A stretch of 20,000 nt of DNA. It comes from Eimeria necatrix (lineage: Eukaryota > Apicomplexa > Conoidasida > Eucoccidiorida > Eimeriidae). Under the pieces are notes generated by a model that saw nothing but the letters and a program-made list of their open reading frames with translations, had not been told where the DNA came from and made no database searches. The stretch spans positions 1-20,000 of the forward strand of contig NW_013654404.1 in the NCBI RefSeq assembly GCF_000499385.1, in the 5' to 3' direction. Positions within the stretch are counted from its first letter, which is position 1. Each line of letters starts with the position of its first letter. Positions 1 through 11,501 of this stretch are shown here, piece after piece. Made by a program: the position numbers and the translations under genes.

Positions 1-883
1 TCATACAGCTACAGAAACGCAGGACCGGCTGAATTCACAGTTCAACTTTAAGCGACAAGGTCAGCTACAACTACAGGAGCAGTAGCAGCCACAGAGCCAC
101 ATACAACCGTGTAACAGTTGCAGATGGAAGACCAGCTGCGGCCAGGCAGTGTCTTCCAGCCGTTTCCCCGACCCAGGCACAAAATAAATAGACTATAAAG
201 ATTGCAGGAACTCCAAAACGCAGGATTTGCGTCGCTTCAGCTGCGAAGCCCCGCTCAGGGTGGTTCGTGGGCCTCAGGGGCGCTGGAGTGACCTTGGCTG
301 TGGGGCCCGCTGCGTTTGTATTGGCCTTCTTTCCACTGTTGCCCCCCAGTAGTCGATGAAATATTGTACAAATAAAAGGGGGGAACCAGTGTGCATGCTG
401 ATGGGTTGGCTTTCTGCGTCGTACGTACACATGGGCGTGAGCTAGCCAGGGCCCCAGTCGGTGACTGCCAGCTAGGTAGGGCTCAGGCAGCCATTTGAAG
501 GCGAAATAGGCATTTACTTCTCCTCAAATCATTTTTTTATTTGCTTTCTTTTTAAAATTTAATTGTATAAAACTGCGAAAAGCAGATTCTTGGCCCTTTG
601 TGAACGTCGTATGCAGCAGCCCCATCTGCAACCCAGTGCTCGCTGCGCGCTGCTGGACCTTCCCCTAGAAAAACCATCGTCAATATTGCCTCCGGGAAAC
701 GTTTAAGTTGCAGTAGAAAACCTTTGGGCTAGAAAAAGTGACTCTGTGCTAATTTGAGCCAGCAGGAAGCCCCGTTTGGTACTGCTGTTGCTGTGGTTGC
801 TTGTGTTGCTGCTGCTGCTGTTGCTGCTCTTCCCAGTGTTTCTTTGCCGGCTGGAGACCATTTACTAAGCGCATTCCTCGAGA
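1..883. other. Upstream region of the EF-hand gene, no firm gene
   Basis: No plus-strand coding stretch is convincing here. The segment probably holds the promoter and 5' leader of the EF-hand gene that starts at 884. A CTG-rich run lies at about 780-830. A CGTACGTACAC element at 420-430 belongs to a short palindrome family seen elsewhere in the window. A minus-strand open stretch (71-430) is described separately. Confidence 0.5.
71..430 (-). other. Doubtful minus-strand open stretch with a hydrophobic segment
   Basis: This open stretch of 119 codons has no internal ATG; its first codon is GTG, so it would have to be an exon rather than a whole gene. It is free of the CAG-derived runs that fill most spurious frames here. 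Its translation has a basic, T/P-rich first half and then a hydrophobic segment (GVPAIFIVYLFCAWVG), as a small one-pass membrane or mitochondrial protein might have. I do not recognise a family. The alternative is chance openness in upstream DNA. Confidence 0.18.
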
Positions 884-2569
884 ATGCCCAGCACTAGCAG
901 CAATGCCAACAACCCCACCTCCGATGACCTGCCGAGCCAGGTTGAACTGGAGGCTCTCCGCAGAGCCTTCCAAGCCCTAGACGCCGACAATGACGGGAAG
1001 ATCAGCCCCCATGACGTCCTTGTAACTTTATCCCGCCTACACCACAAAGTTACGAAGGCAAGCTACCCTCCAAACCACACCGCAATAGACTAAGATCCCA
1101 GCAAGGGGGCTCCCTTGCCGGGCATTCTGAATAGCTCATGGCTCTCATAGACACTCAATGCATACATAAAAATTAGAACCAGGCAAACAAGAGATATGCA
1201 GATAAAGCGTTAATAGAGAAAAAGACGAAGACAGAGGCGGAGCGAGACAAAGTGTTAAATTGACACTTTACATTAACATTGAGAAATGGAGGCCTGATCC
1301 ACCACGATGCAAATGTATACTTTCTCTCCTTATGCCTCTACACATAAATACAATAAATACAATATGTAGCAGCAGCAAAGCCCAGCTGTTGCAGCGGGAC
1401 CTCGCGGAAACAGCAGCAGCCAGCTCTCAGCAGTCGCAACGACACCAGCAGCTGCAGCAGCTGCTGCTGCTGAGACTGCAATGCTTTTTAGCAGTTCTCC
1501 GCTCAGTGGAAGGCCAAAGCTTTAGTGGGCTGGGTGCTGCTGCTGCCAGTGTTGCTACTGCTGCTGCTGCAGCATGAGGTGGAGGTGATGCTCTGGGAAG
1601 TGGATGAAGATCTCGACGGGTCTATTAGCTGGCAGGAGTTCCTTACTCTTTACCAAAGAGGGACCACTGATGTTACGGGCAGGAAAAGCACAAACTCTGC
1701 AAATAATGAATTTTAGATCCTTTGCTATTAAAAAGCCATGCTTGACTAGTTCCCACCTCCCAAGTTCTAAAATTCTAGAGGCAGACAGCTGCGCACTCGA
1801 AAAGGCATTTTGCGTTTCTGCTGCTGCTACTGCTGCTGCCGCCAGTGCTGCTGCTATTGCTGCCGGATGCCTCATCTTCCCGACGGCCACTGACGCGTGT
1901 TCTGTGGCAATTCGTGCTGCTGCCGCTTTCGATGCTACTGGTCGTGCTGCTGCCACTGCTGCAAGTGCTGTTGCTGCTGTTGCCTCTTCAGGCCTCGAGC
2001 CCCGCAATTTTTTTCATGTAGTGCAGTACCTGATGTATGACAAAGAGCTGAAGGGAGAAATTAGTGTAGAACAAACTCTACAGATTCTTTTTGTCAGATT
2101 CGGGAGAGAGCTACTGGAGCAAGTGAGTGTTCGGGACCTAGGGTTGAAGGGCTGGAAATCAACAAAAGTTTGGGAAATGAGGCTTAAGCTATGGCCACTA
2201 GTGCCTTACACTTTATCTTTCACGGCGCAATAGTGTAGCTGAGAGTCTGAGTCTTCAAGCTGCGCGAATGCCCATCCTAAACCGTAAACCGTAAACCGTA
2301 AACCCTAAGTTGTTGATCCGCGATCTCAGGAGATCCAGGCCATCTTTGGGGAAGACGACAGAAAATACGATGGACCCGAAAAAAAAGTAACGTTGACAGA
2401 GTACCTCGAGAAAGTTAAAGAAAGAAAGACAGTCAGGTGGGTCGCGACACAGCACAAACCCTATACGCAAATGGGAATTCCTAAACCCTTGACCCCAGCG
2501 GCTGCCAGAAGAGTGGTTGTCATCTGCAGGAAGAAGGGAGTTACGTACCCAAAACTAAGACAAAGATGA
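884..2569 (+). CDS. EF-hand calcium-binding protein, five-exon model
   Basis: The model has exons 884-1057, 1573-1678, 1992-2122, 2330-2436 and 2530-2569 (TGA at 2567-2569), giving about 185 residues. Hand 1 has loop DADNDGKISPHD and hand 2 has DEDLDGSISWQE. Both keep acidic or oxygen ligands at loop positions 1, 3, 5, 9 and 12. The first two loops start exactly 36 residues apart, as in calmodulin, which fixes the exon 1/2 joint. A third hand (DKELKGEISVEQ) and a fourth (around EDDRKYDGPEKK) are degenerate and probably do not bind calcium. There is no signal peptide. Introns 1 and 2 need GC donors; introns 3 and 4 are GT-AG. Intron 4 (93 nt) stays open if retained, giving about 216 residues. 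The four-lobed layout with two decayed C-terminal hands recalls EF-hand proteins of flagellate lineages such as dynein-docking DC3-like proteins, but that assignment is a guess. The ATG at 884 is the first in the open stretch leading into hand 1. Confidence 0.8.
2276..2309 (+). repeat. Telomere-like array, CCCTAAA orientation, in intron 3 of the EF-hand gene
   Basis: About four degenerate 7-mers of the CCCTAAA type are present, several reading CCGTAAA. The array lies inside the 207-nt third intron (2123-2329), close to the acceptor. The orientation is opposite to the arrays in the kinesin and TAF5 genes. Confidence 0.8.
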
Positions 2570-2650
2570 GGCGACAAAATGCAGCCTTGAGCTGTACAGC
2601 GTCTCGACTCGACACTCACGTCCAAATCCCAAACCCTAAACCGCAACCCG
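2480..2650 (+). repeat. Scattered CCCTAAA-like remnants at the EF-hand 3' end
   Basis: Isolated CCTAAACCCT-like and CCCAAACCCTAAACC-like pieces occur at about 2485 and 2625-2645. The first lies inside the stretch treated as intron 4; the second follows the stop codon. They look like decayed copies of the same telomere-like family. Confidence 0.55.
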
Positions 2651-4264
2651 TTTGCCCAAAATTGCGAACTAGGGGCAGTCTCCCGCGTCCGTAAACATTC
2701 CGAAAAGCCTTTGTCGACTCCCCAATGGTAGCCTTATTCTCGAGAGTTCATGCAGCAACTGCTGCTGCAAATCCCGGGGTGGCGGCGGCAGCAGTAGTAG
2801 CTGTTTTGTAAGCGTGCTGCTGCAGCACTCCGGCAGCGACACTCTCCGAACTCAGCAAAACCCGCAGCAATCCAATCAGCAGCAACAGCAACAACAGAAA
2901 CATCACTACCAGTAACAGTGCCAGCATTGTCTAGCTCTGTACTTGCTTCCATATATTCTGCCTCCCTAGAGTAGCGGGAAGGCACCCGGTCGGCACATAG
3001 GGCGTTTGCTCTGTTCTCTTGTGCAAAAACTGACTAAAAATTGTCTTTTCCCTAATATACTCATATAAGTAGAAAACAGAGATGGAAGGTGGGCGAAAAA
3101 ACGAGAATTCGTTTTGCGTGCAAGTGATTTTCAACCTGCAACATATTCGCCGCTACTGCTGCTGCCGTCGTCTGCTGCTGCAGTCGGTGAACATGCCAGT
3201 GGCTAAACTACCCAATAATAGATTTGTGCAGTTCGAGGGTTAGCAGCTGTTTGCGCACTGGCCGACTGCGGAACAGGGTCGTCGATCTGTGCTATGGCTA
3301 ATCTCAAATGCCTCGTCTTTTGGCGACTCGCCATGGAATCTTGCAAATTTGCTGGATCAACTGGATCAGTTTAAACTTATTCAAAAGCAAAGGAGAATGA
3401 AACGGAGTCGCTCTTGCCGTACGTAGATAAGCAGCCTGGCGCCGTGAAGTCGTTGGCCTCGCGATTTGTTGTGCAGCAGAGCTGCAGCGGCTGCAGGAAC
3501 CAACTGCGGGTTAACCTGGTGGGAAGACTGCCTCAATCGATTTGAATCCGCTGATTTATCTATATTAAAATGCAAATAAATGGTGAATTTGAGCTAATCT
3601 GACAGGAAATAAACAGGGCTTGAGGAGCAGGAGCAGTGGTTGGCTGCTGCGCCTTATTGGGGTGAATTAGCAGTTCAACTTTGCAGCCTGAGGCCTGCGG
3701 GTTTACAAAACGGCGCAAAATGGCCTTTTATTTGAGTTGTTTTGCTATATTGACTATTTCAATGCATTAATAAGACTCATTTTGGTCGCTGCGCCCCCGA
3801 AGACCTTTCGGCCATCGCTCGCCCGCCGGTCCGCTCGCCGAGTCGGCGGTCCTCCGATGCGGCAGCGGCCCCAATAGTTGGGTGTTTGGCGGTTTTCTTT
3901 GCTTTTTTTGTGTTTAAAAAATGCATTTATGAGCTCGACTGAGATACGGTGATCTCCAGCGCCAAAGAAGGAAGCCAGAAAGAAGGCCAGGCCACCGTCT
4001 GCTGCTGCTGCGGCGGCTGCGGCAGTGCAGCTGGTTGGCTGCAGCAGCAGCAGCCGCACCAGCGACAGCTCCTGGCGTCGCTGCTGTTGGTTGTGCGGCG
4101 TTGCTCTATTTAGTTATTCTCAGGGGTCGGAGTTGGCGTTCATAGGACTGTTGCTGCAGCACCAGGGATGAGCCGCAGCAGGCAGAGAGGGACTCCGGCG
4201 GCAGCAGCAGCGGAGGCGCAGCCGACACTGACGTTGCGGCACCTGAGCCCCTAAATCCCTTTAT
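2570..4264. other. Intergenic region between the EF-hand and kinesin genes
   Basis: I see no coding stretch with family resemblance on either strand. Open frames here are short or built from CAG/CTG runs. A small GC-rich island (about 3780-3870) stands out from its AT-rich surroundings without an identifiable function. CAG/CTG runs become dense from about 4000 toward the kinesin leader. The interval should hold the EF-hand 3' UTR and the kinesin promoter, but no element can be pinned down. Confidence 0.5.
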
Positions 4265-4779
4265 TTCTCCTCTTTATTTGCGAATCTCTTTGCTTGCTTC
4301 CCCCCAACTTTGTCTCTTTCCTCAACCTCACGCCGAACCGCCTGCCCAAGCACTGCCGGGCGTGCGTCACTCGACCGACAGCAGCAGCGCGAGCAGCAGC
4401 AGCAGCCGGACCCGCTTGAGGAGCCGCAGAAGCTGCAGCACCGCGGCTTTTCACGAGAAGGAGTGTCAGCTGGGCTTTTCTCCCCCCCGAAGACTTTTCC
4501 ACCCTGTGGTCCTCTCCGTGCCGCCCTCCCCGGCCATCTCCACAACACCAGCCCACCCGCATCCACACCCGCAGCAGCCGCAGCAGCCGCAGCAGCAGCA
4601 GCAGCAGCAGCGGGCGGCGGGGGAGCAGGAGGCGCAGGAGGCGGAGGCGGCGGGTCGGGCTTGGCGTTGCGGGTGCCTATGGTCTGTCGGCGCTTGGCGC
4701 GTGGGCTTGAGCGTGTGCGGCGGTCGCGGGTCCGTTAGGTTTGGGAGGGTTTAGGGTTTAGGGTTTAGGGTTTGGCGGG
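4265..4779 (+). other. Probable kinesin 5' leader
   Basis: A pyrimidine-rich stretch (about 4265-4330) leads into CAG/GCG-rich sequence and then a telomere-like array that touches the start codon. Two overlapping open frames run through it (ends at 4738 and 4754), but both are Q/A/G-rich and neither is in frame with the kinesin. A TAG at 4759-4761, in frame with the kinesin and inside the array, supports translation starting at 4780. Confidence 0.45.
4747..4774 (+). repeat. Telomere-like TTTAGGG array next to the kinesin ATG
   Basis: Three perfect TTTAGGG units with flanking partial units end five bases before the predicted start codon. They would be transcribed as part of the 5' leader. Confidence 0.9.
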
Positions 4780-6921
4780 ATGAGCGGGGCGCCGCCGCCG
4801 CTGAGCGGGCGGATCCGCACCTTCGTGCGGGTGCGGCCCCCCCAGGGCCGCGAACTCGAAGCCCCGCTGGCGCTGCGCTGCCCCTCGCGCTCCCGCGTGG
4901 AGCTTTCCGACGCGCTGCGCCGCCAGCGCTGGGCCTTCGAAGTCGACGGAGTCTTCGGGCCTGCTGCGGGGCAGCAGGACGTGTGGGGCCCTGTGGAGCG
5001 CTGCATCGAGCGGGTGGTGGAGGGCTACAGCTGTTCGGTCTTTGCGCACGGCCAGACTGGCACGGGCAAGACCTTCACGATGTTGGGGCCCGAACTCATC
5101 AAGGGCTGCGGCTGCGCAGACCCCAAAATTCAACACAGCAGCAAACTCGCCAGGCTCCAGCTCGTCCAGAAAAGACTCGCTGCCGCCACCAAGTCAGACT
5201 CCCGCCTTCCCGCTAGGGTTTCCCGCTAGGGTTTGGGGCTGGGGCTTGGGGCTGGGGTTTGGGGCTGGGGTTTCCCGCTAGGGTTTGGGGCTGGGGTTGG
5301 TTTGGGGTTGGGCTGCAGAGGCTGGTGGGACTCGGGCTAGAGCGGCTCAGGCACGGAGGCTGAGGCTCAGAGGGCTTAGGGTTTAGGGTTTAGGGTTTAG
5401 GGTTTAGGGTTTGGGGCCTGTGGAGAGGGGTGTTTGCGTTGCAGCCGCATTCCTGCACTGCTGAACTCCAAGTCCTGTGGGATCATCCCGAGGGCCTGCG
5501 AAAGAATAGTCCAACTGTAAGTGATAGACCCAGCAGCAACGGCAGCAGCAGCAACAGCTACAGCAGAAGCAACAGCGGCAGCAACAGCAGCAGCACCATT
5601 AGCAGCACGAACTCAACTCCCACGCCTGAAGTGTCCATTTTGCTGCAGAGTGCGAAGCCGGTACGGGGAAGACAGCTCGTCTCAAGTTCGCATCTTCGCC
5701 TCTTACATTCAAGTTTACAATGACAAGCTCGTGGACCTGCTCGCAGTAAGACCCTGCACCCGCAGCAGCAGCAGCAGCCGCAGCAGCAGCCGCAGCAGCC
5801 GCAGCAGCAGCAGCAGCATCAGCCGCAGCAGCAGTAACAGCGGCAGCAGATTCCTCTGTTTTCTTCTGCGCAGGACCCCACAGCCAAGGCAACGCCCCTC
5901 ACCATTGTAAAGAGCCCCACAAACCCGACGGCCACGATAGTCCAGGTGCGCCTGAGACCCAGAGATAGTGCCTCTGTGACATTTCCATTTCAATTTCATT
6001 TTCATATTTTTATTTTATTTTCAAATGCTGGCTGCTCCTTCCTGCTGCCGCCAGTCGCTGGTGGCTGTTGCCAGGTGTTGCTAGCTGCTGCTGGCCGTTG
6101 CTAGCTGCTGCTGGCTGCTGGTGGCTGCTGCTAGTTGCTGCTGCCTGGTGCTAGCTGCTGTTGGCTGTTGCTGGCTGCTGCTTTCTGCTGCTAGTTGCAG
6201 CTAGCTGCTGCTGTCTGGCTTTTTCAATATTTTATTCTTTGGCTTCCCCGTGCAGCTTTCCTGTTGCTTGTGCATGCAAGCTTTTTGGCGCCAGTGTGCA
6301 TGCGTTTTCCTGCTGCTTCCCTTTTGCATGCGTTTTGCTTCTAATTGGATCTTTTTTGTTTTATTTTTTTTCTCTGCATCTTCCAGGGCCTGCAGCTCTT
6401 CGAAGTCCACTCTTGTGAAGAACTGGTCCATTTGCTGCTGCGGGGCACTTTCTATAGGGCTTTTAGAGCTACTAGAATGAACCCCATGAGCAGCAGAAGC
6501 CACGCCATCTTCCAGGTGCGGAAGCGCCTCAGGGCCTCAAGGGTTTAGGGTTTAGGGTTTAGGGTTTAATGCTCAGGGTTGAGGGTTGAGGGTTTAGGGT
6601 TTAGAGTTCGGGATCAGGCCATCTGCGGCGTTGAAGCGCAGAAAGCCGCTAGTAGCATAGCTCCAAGGGCCCCAAAGCTATTCAACTCCAGCCTTGGGAT
6701 AGCAGCAAACAGCAGCAGGGGCTGTGGGGCCCCACATTTAGGGAAATTGAGGTTAGGAGCAGGGGCTCTGGATTTGCTGCTGCATGCAAAGCTGCGCTGC
6801 ACGTGGGGCTTTTGCTGCTCTCAGGTGGAGCTACGCCAGTCCTTGCCGAACAACAAACACATTTTTAGACAAGCCCGACTCAACTTGGTGGACCTGGCAG
6901 GTCAGCGACTGCACTCCAGCT

Positions 6922-6953
<32 letters not shown>

Positions 6954-8098
6954 TTTTTGTTAAAGTTGCCGTCCCGCTGCCTGCAGGGCTTTCTCTGCTG
7001 GCTAGCCCCCTTAGATTTTGTGGTACTCGTGCTGCAGTTTCTTTCTTTGGTTTTTTCTCCTCCTAGTTGCTTTTTATTTGCCACTTTCTTCGTCTCCTCT
7101 CGCCTCCCTTTTGCCTTTTTTTCGATCTCTTTGTGGCTAGCCATTGAAAAACCGTTAATCTATATCTGTTTGGAAATAATTTGATCTTATGAATATTCTC
7201 GCTGCCTGTCCTCTCCACTTCTGTTTCCAAGGCTGCAATGTTTTTACTCGTTTGTCTCCCTCTTAGTCTTTGCTAGCTAGCCACTTCGCTAGCGAGCCAG
7301 CTAGCTACCCAGTTAGCAGGCCAACTACCGAGCTAGCCAACAAGCCAGCTAGCCAGCTACCTAGCTAGCCAGCTAACTAGCTAACCACCTACCTAGCAAG
7401 CCAGCTAGCCACATAGTTGGCAGCCACGTAGTTGGCGCGCCAGTTACCCAGGCTGAAACCCCAACTACCCAGCGAGCAAGCCAGCGAGATCGCTAGCTCT
7501 CCAGCTAGCCAGCTAGCCAGCAGCTCGCGTGCAAGCTTAATGTCGATTGTTTTGCTGCTGTTTGTGTTTAGGAAATGAGCGATGCGACACAATGAAGAGT
7601 TTGGCGCGGAGCCACATGGAGGAAGTTGGGGCGATAAACCGGAGTCTTTCTGCATTAATTTTGTGCATTCAGCAGTTGAACTCGGTAAGCTGAGTCGAAA
7701 GAGCCCCGCGTGTGTTTTGCCGCTGCAGCTGCTGCAGCAGCAGCAAGCAGCAGCAGGCACTGCTGCTGCGGCTGGAGCTGGCTGCGGTGCTGCGGGCTGC
7801 TGCTGCGCTGCAGGAAGGCACCACGGTCTCGTTCAGGTCCTCCGCACTCACGCGGCTGCTGCAGGAGTCCTTGGGGGGCGGCTGCTTCACAACTTTCATC
7901 TGCACAGTTTCGCCTTCTTCACTTTGCATCAGAGAAACCCTTGCGACTTTGCGGCTGGCAGTGCGGGCGAAGGCAGTGCGGCTTTCTGCAAAGCCCAACC
8001 AGCTCACTGACATGCCTCAGGTGCTGCAGGCGCTCAAGAAGGAGGTGCGGGTGCTTCGCGAGATGCTGGAGCACGGCGTCCACAGCGCGCCCCAGAAG

Positions 8099-8150
<52 letters not shown>

Positions 8151-11100
8151 GGCAGCGCACGGATCTCCACCAACAGCTCCACCAACAGCTCCAGCTGCTC
8201 CACAGCCAGAGACACAAACAGAGGGAGCGACACAAAAACCAAATCGGCACCGCAGAGGGGGCTCTACCCGGGGCTGCTGCTGCTGCTGCTGCTGCTGCTG
8301 CCGGGCTCGCTGCGCACAGCCCCCCACGTCGCTGCTGTGCTGCTGCCTCCGGTGGGCTGCTGCGGAGGTCTCTTTCTTGCCCCTCCAGCCCTACAATGAC
8401 ACTTGAATTAACTGAACTTCCTGCTGCGTTCCCGCTGCAGCAGCAAACCCCACAAAGGTGCACAGCCTGTGGGGAGTTAGCCCTTCCCACGGGCTGTCTA
8501 GACACCTCAGCCACTCCCTCGAGCCCTTCAAACACGGTGCACCGGCTACTCTTTGCTGCTGCAGCGCAGCAGCAGCACCAACAACACCAACTGCAGCAGC
8601 ACCTGCTGCAACAGCAACAGCTGAGGCAGCACCAACAGGTAGAGGCGCTGCCCATGGGCGACGTCGTGTCTTGCTGGCATCAGCAGCAGCAACAGCAGCT
8701 GCAGCAGAAGGAACCCAACGCCACTTCCTTGTGGGAACCTTCAACTCCTGCAAGCGAACACAACGCTGCCGCTGCAGCAGCGGCAGCAGCAGCTGCTGCT
8801 GCTGCCGCTGTGGTTGCTGCTGCTGCTGCTGCGAGGGATGAGACGCAGCAGCAAACCCCGAACAATAAAGATGACTACTGTTGCTGCTGTGAATCACCTA
8901 CCAAGAGCCACCGGATACTCCGGCGAGCTGAGAGCGAAGGATCACCTGCTGCTTCACCAGCAGCAGCAGCAGTTCTTGCTGCTGCTGCTGCTGCTGCCCC
9001 AGAGGGCCCAGCCACCCCTGCAGCAGCAGAAGCAGCAAAACAAGGGCCTGGTGACGCAGCTGCAGAAGAGCTAAACGCCAACGTTTCGCCACAAAGCCAA
9101 GCCTCAGACAGGACAGCTGAGCAACTTAGCCTACAGCAGCAGGAGCAGCAGCAGCAGGAGTCCAACAAACAGCAGCAAGAGCAGCAGCAAGACGAACTTG
9201 AACCTCACCAACTACTGGAAGCGGCAGAGCAACAGCAACAGCAACAGCAACAACAGCAGCAACAGCACACGGAAGATACTGAAGTTGCCCCCGAAATATT
9301 GCTGGATCACTTGCTGCAGCAGCAGCTGCTGCAGCAAATGCAGCAGAGGCAGCTGGAGTCGCAGCAACTTAAAATAGCTCAGCTTCAGGCGGAGCACGAG
9401 CAATTGAAGCAAGAACACAGACAGGCAACCGCTAGGCTAATTTTACAGGAGCAGCAGCAGCAACAGCAGCAGCTGCTGTTACTGCAAAATGAGAGCGATG
9501 AGCAGCAGCAGCAGCAAGAGCAGCGGAAACAGGATCACGAGCAGCGCGAACAACAAGAGCCGCAGCAGGAGCAGCAGGAAGAACAACAGCTGGAACAGCA
9601 GCAGAAGTTCCTGCCTGCCGCTGCTGTGTCTCCTTTCGCCTCCTACACAGCAGCAGGAGCAGCAGCACCAACAACGCCAGAAGCAACACAGACGCAAGCA
9701 GCAGAGGCAGCAGAGCATCAGGAGCAGCAGCAGCATCAACAGCAGCAGGAGCAGCAGCAGCAGCAGGAGCAGCAGCAGCAAGAGCAGCAGGTAAAGGCGG
9801 AAATTTTCACAGAAGAGAGTGTGGGGGATATTAGCAAAGCAGCAGCTGCAGCAGAGCAGCTGTATAGGCAGCAGCAGCTTCACCAGCAGCTGCTGGAAGA
9901 GCACCGCGCGCTGCAGCAGCAGCGGCAGCATCTGGCAGCATGCATCCACGACATGAAAAGTAAGTCTCCTCAGGTGTCTCCCTCCAGCTGCCAACAGCAG
10001 CAGCAGCAAAAGCAGCAGGGGAAGCAGGAGCAGCAGGAGCAGCAGCAGCAGCAGCAGCTTCCAGCGCAGGGAGCCCACCTAGTGCCGGTGCAGCGAGGTC
10101 GCAGGACAGGCAGCAGTGGCGGCACTTGCAGCAGCAACTGCAGCAGTAATTGCAGCAGCTGCTGCAGCAGCAGCTGCAGCTGCAGCAGGCCTCTGCCGGC
10201 TACTGTGGAGGGGGCGCCACTGTCAGCTGCTTGGGACAGCCACAGCCAGCAGCAGGAAGAGCTGCAGCATTACGGCAGCAGCACAAGCTTATTTGCTTCC
10301 CCGAGTCATGTTGCTCGAAGGTCACATGGTTCCCAACCTCTTTTGCATCAGCAGCAGCCGCTGCAGCAGCCGCAGCAGCAGCAGCAGCAGCAATTGCAGC
10401 AGCAGCTGCTGCAGCTAAGAGAGCAGTCAGGAGAGACATTCTCCACGTGCACGAGCACGAAGTCAAGCACCTGCAGCAGCAACAATGTCCCTGACATGAC
10501 GGCAGACACGAATTCGATGTTGCAGCAGCAGCAGCAACAGCAGCGGACGCTGCAGCAGCCGCAGCTCTGGCCGGCTCTGCACAACACAGCAGCAGCAGCG
10601 GCAGCAGCAGCAACTTCATCCGGTACTGCATGGGGAGAATACCCGCCACTCCAGCAGCAACAAATGTGTGCTCCGCAGCAGCAGCAGCAGCGCTTCAGCA
10701 GCAACGATTCTATTTTGGGGTGCTCCTCTCCCTACGCACATCAATCCCAGCATGAGCAGCAGCAGCAGCAGCAGCAGCGACACCAACAAATGCAGCAGCA
10801 GCAACAACACCAACAGCAACTGCAGCAAAGTCTGCAGTTGAGGAACTACCCCATAGGCACTGCCTTGAGGCACCCCCGGGATTTACACCAGCAACAGCAG
10901 CGGCTGCTGAGCATGCAGCAAAAGTGGCAGCAGCAGCAGCAGCAGCAGCAGCACGACGAAGTCTGTTGGCTGTCTGCGTCTCCCCGCCTGCCCCCTCTTT
11001 CCCGCAGCCGCCAGTGGCCGGGGCCCCTCCCAGTACCCCACGGTGGGGCCCCTCAGGGGGCCCCTCACATGGTGGGACCCCCTGGGGGCCCCCTAAGGGG

Positions 11101-11194
11101 GCCCCCCGGGGGCCCCCAGGTGCAGCGCAGCACGAACTGGCAGGCCCCCATAGGGCACAGCTGCGAGAGCGCGCCACCCACAGCGTCGGGGCCC

Positions 11195-11234
<40 letters not shown>

Positions 11235-11446
11235 GCTGGCTTTTGGCGGACGCAGGCCCGCAACTGGAGGCCCTTTCTAGCGGAGCAGCAGAGAGCAGCA
11301 AGACACATTTTGCTGCCTGTAGTGCTGCTGCTGCTTTCACCGGCAGCAGGGGGAGGCCCCCAGGAAGGGCCCCCATGCTAAGTGCGCCTGCGCAGGCCTA
11401 CGGGGTTCACCAGGGGGGCCCCTACTACTACACGGCCACCGAGCAC

Positions 11447-11501
<55 letters not shown>

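Noticed and set aside
1555..2007. Minus-strand 150-codon open frame with A-rich translation
   Set aside because: It is the complement of EF-hand exon 2 and CTG-rich intron 2. Its alanine content comes from the triplet repeat, and the plus strand has clear EF-hand homology.
2276..2309. A true chromosome end marked by CCCTAAA repeats
   Set aside because: The arrays are short, degenerate, face both ways in the window and lie inside genes with coding sequence on both sides, so they are interstitial.
4278..4754. Plus-strand frames in the kinesin leader (142-158 codons) as a separate upstream gene
   Set aside because: They are Q/A/G/P-rich by composition, overlap each other in two frames, and show no family motif. 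They are more likely 5' leader, although an upstream coding exon cannot be excluded.
8017..8655. Minus-strand 212-codon open frame rich in cysteine and serine
   Set aside because: It is antisense to the kinesin motor end and poly-Q tract. Poly-C is the antisense reading of CAG; no domain is visible.
9479..10078. Minus-strand leucine-rich 199-codon frame resembling membrane segments
   Set aside because: The leucine runs are CTG codons from antisense CAG repeats of the kinesin tail, not genuine transmembrane helices.
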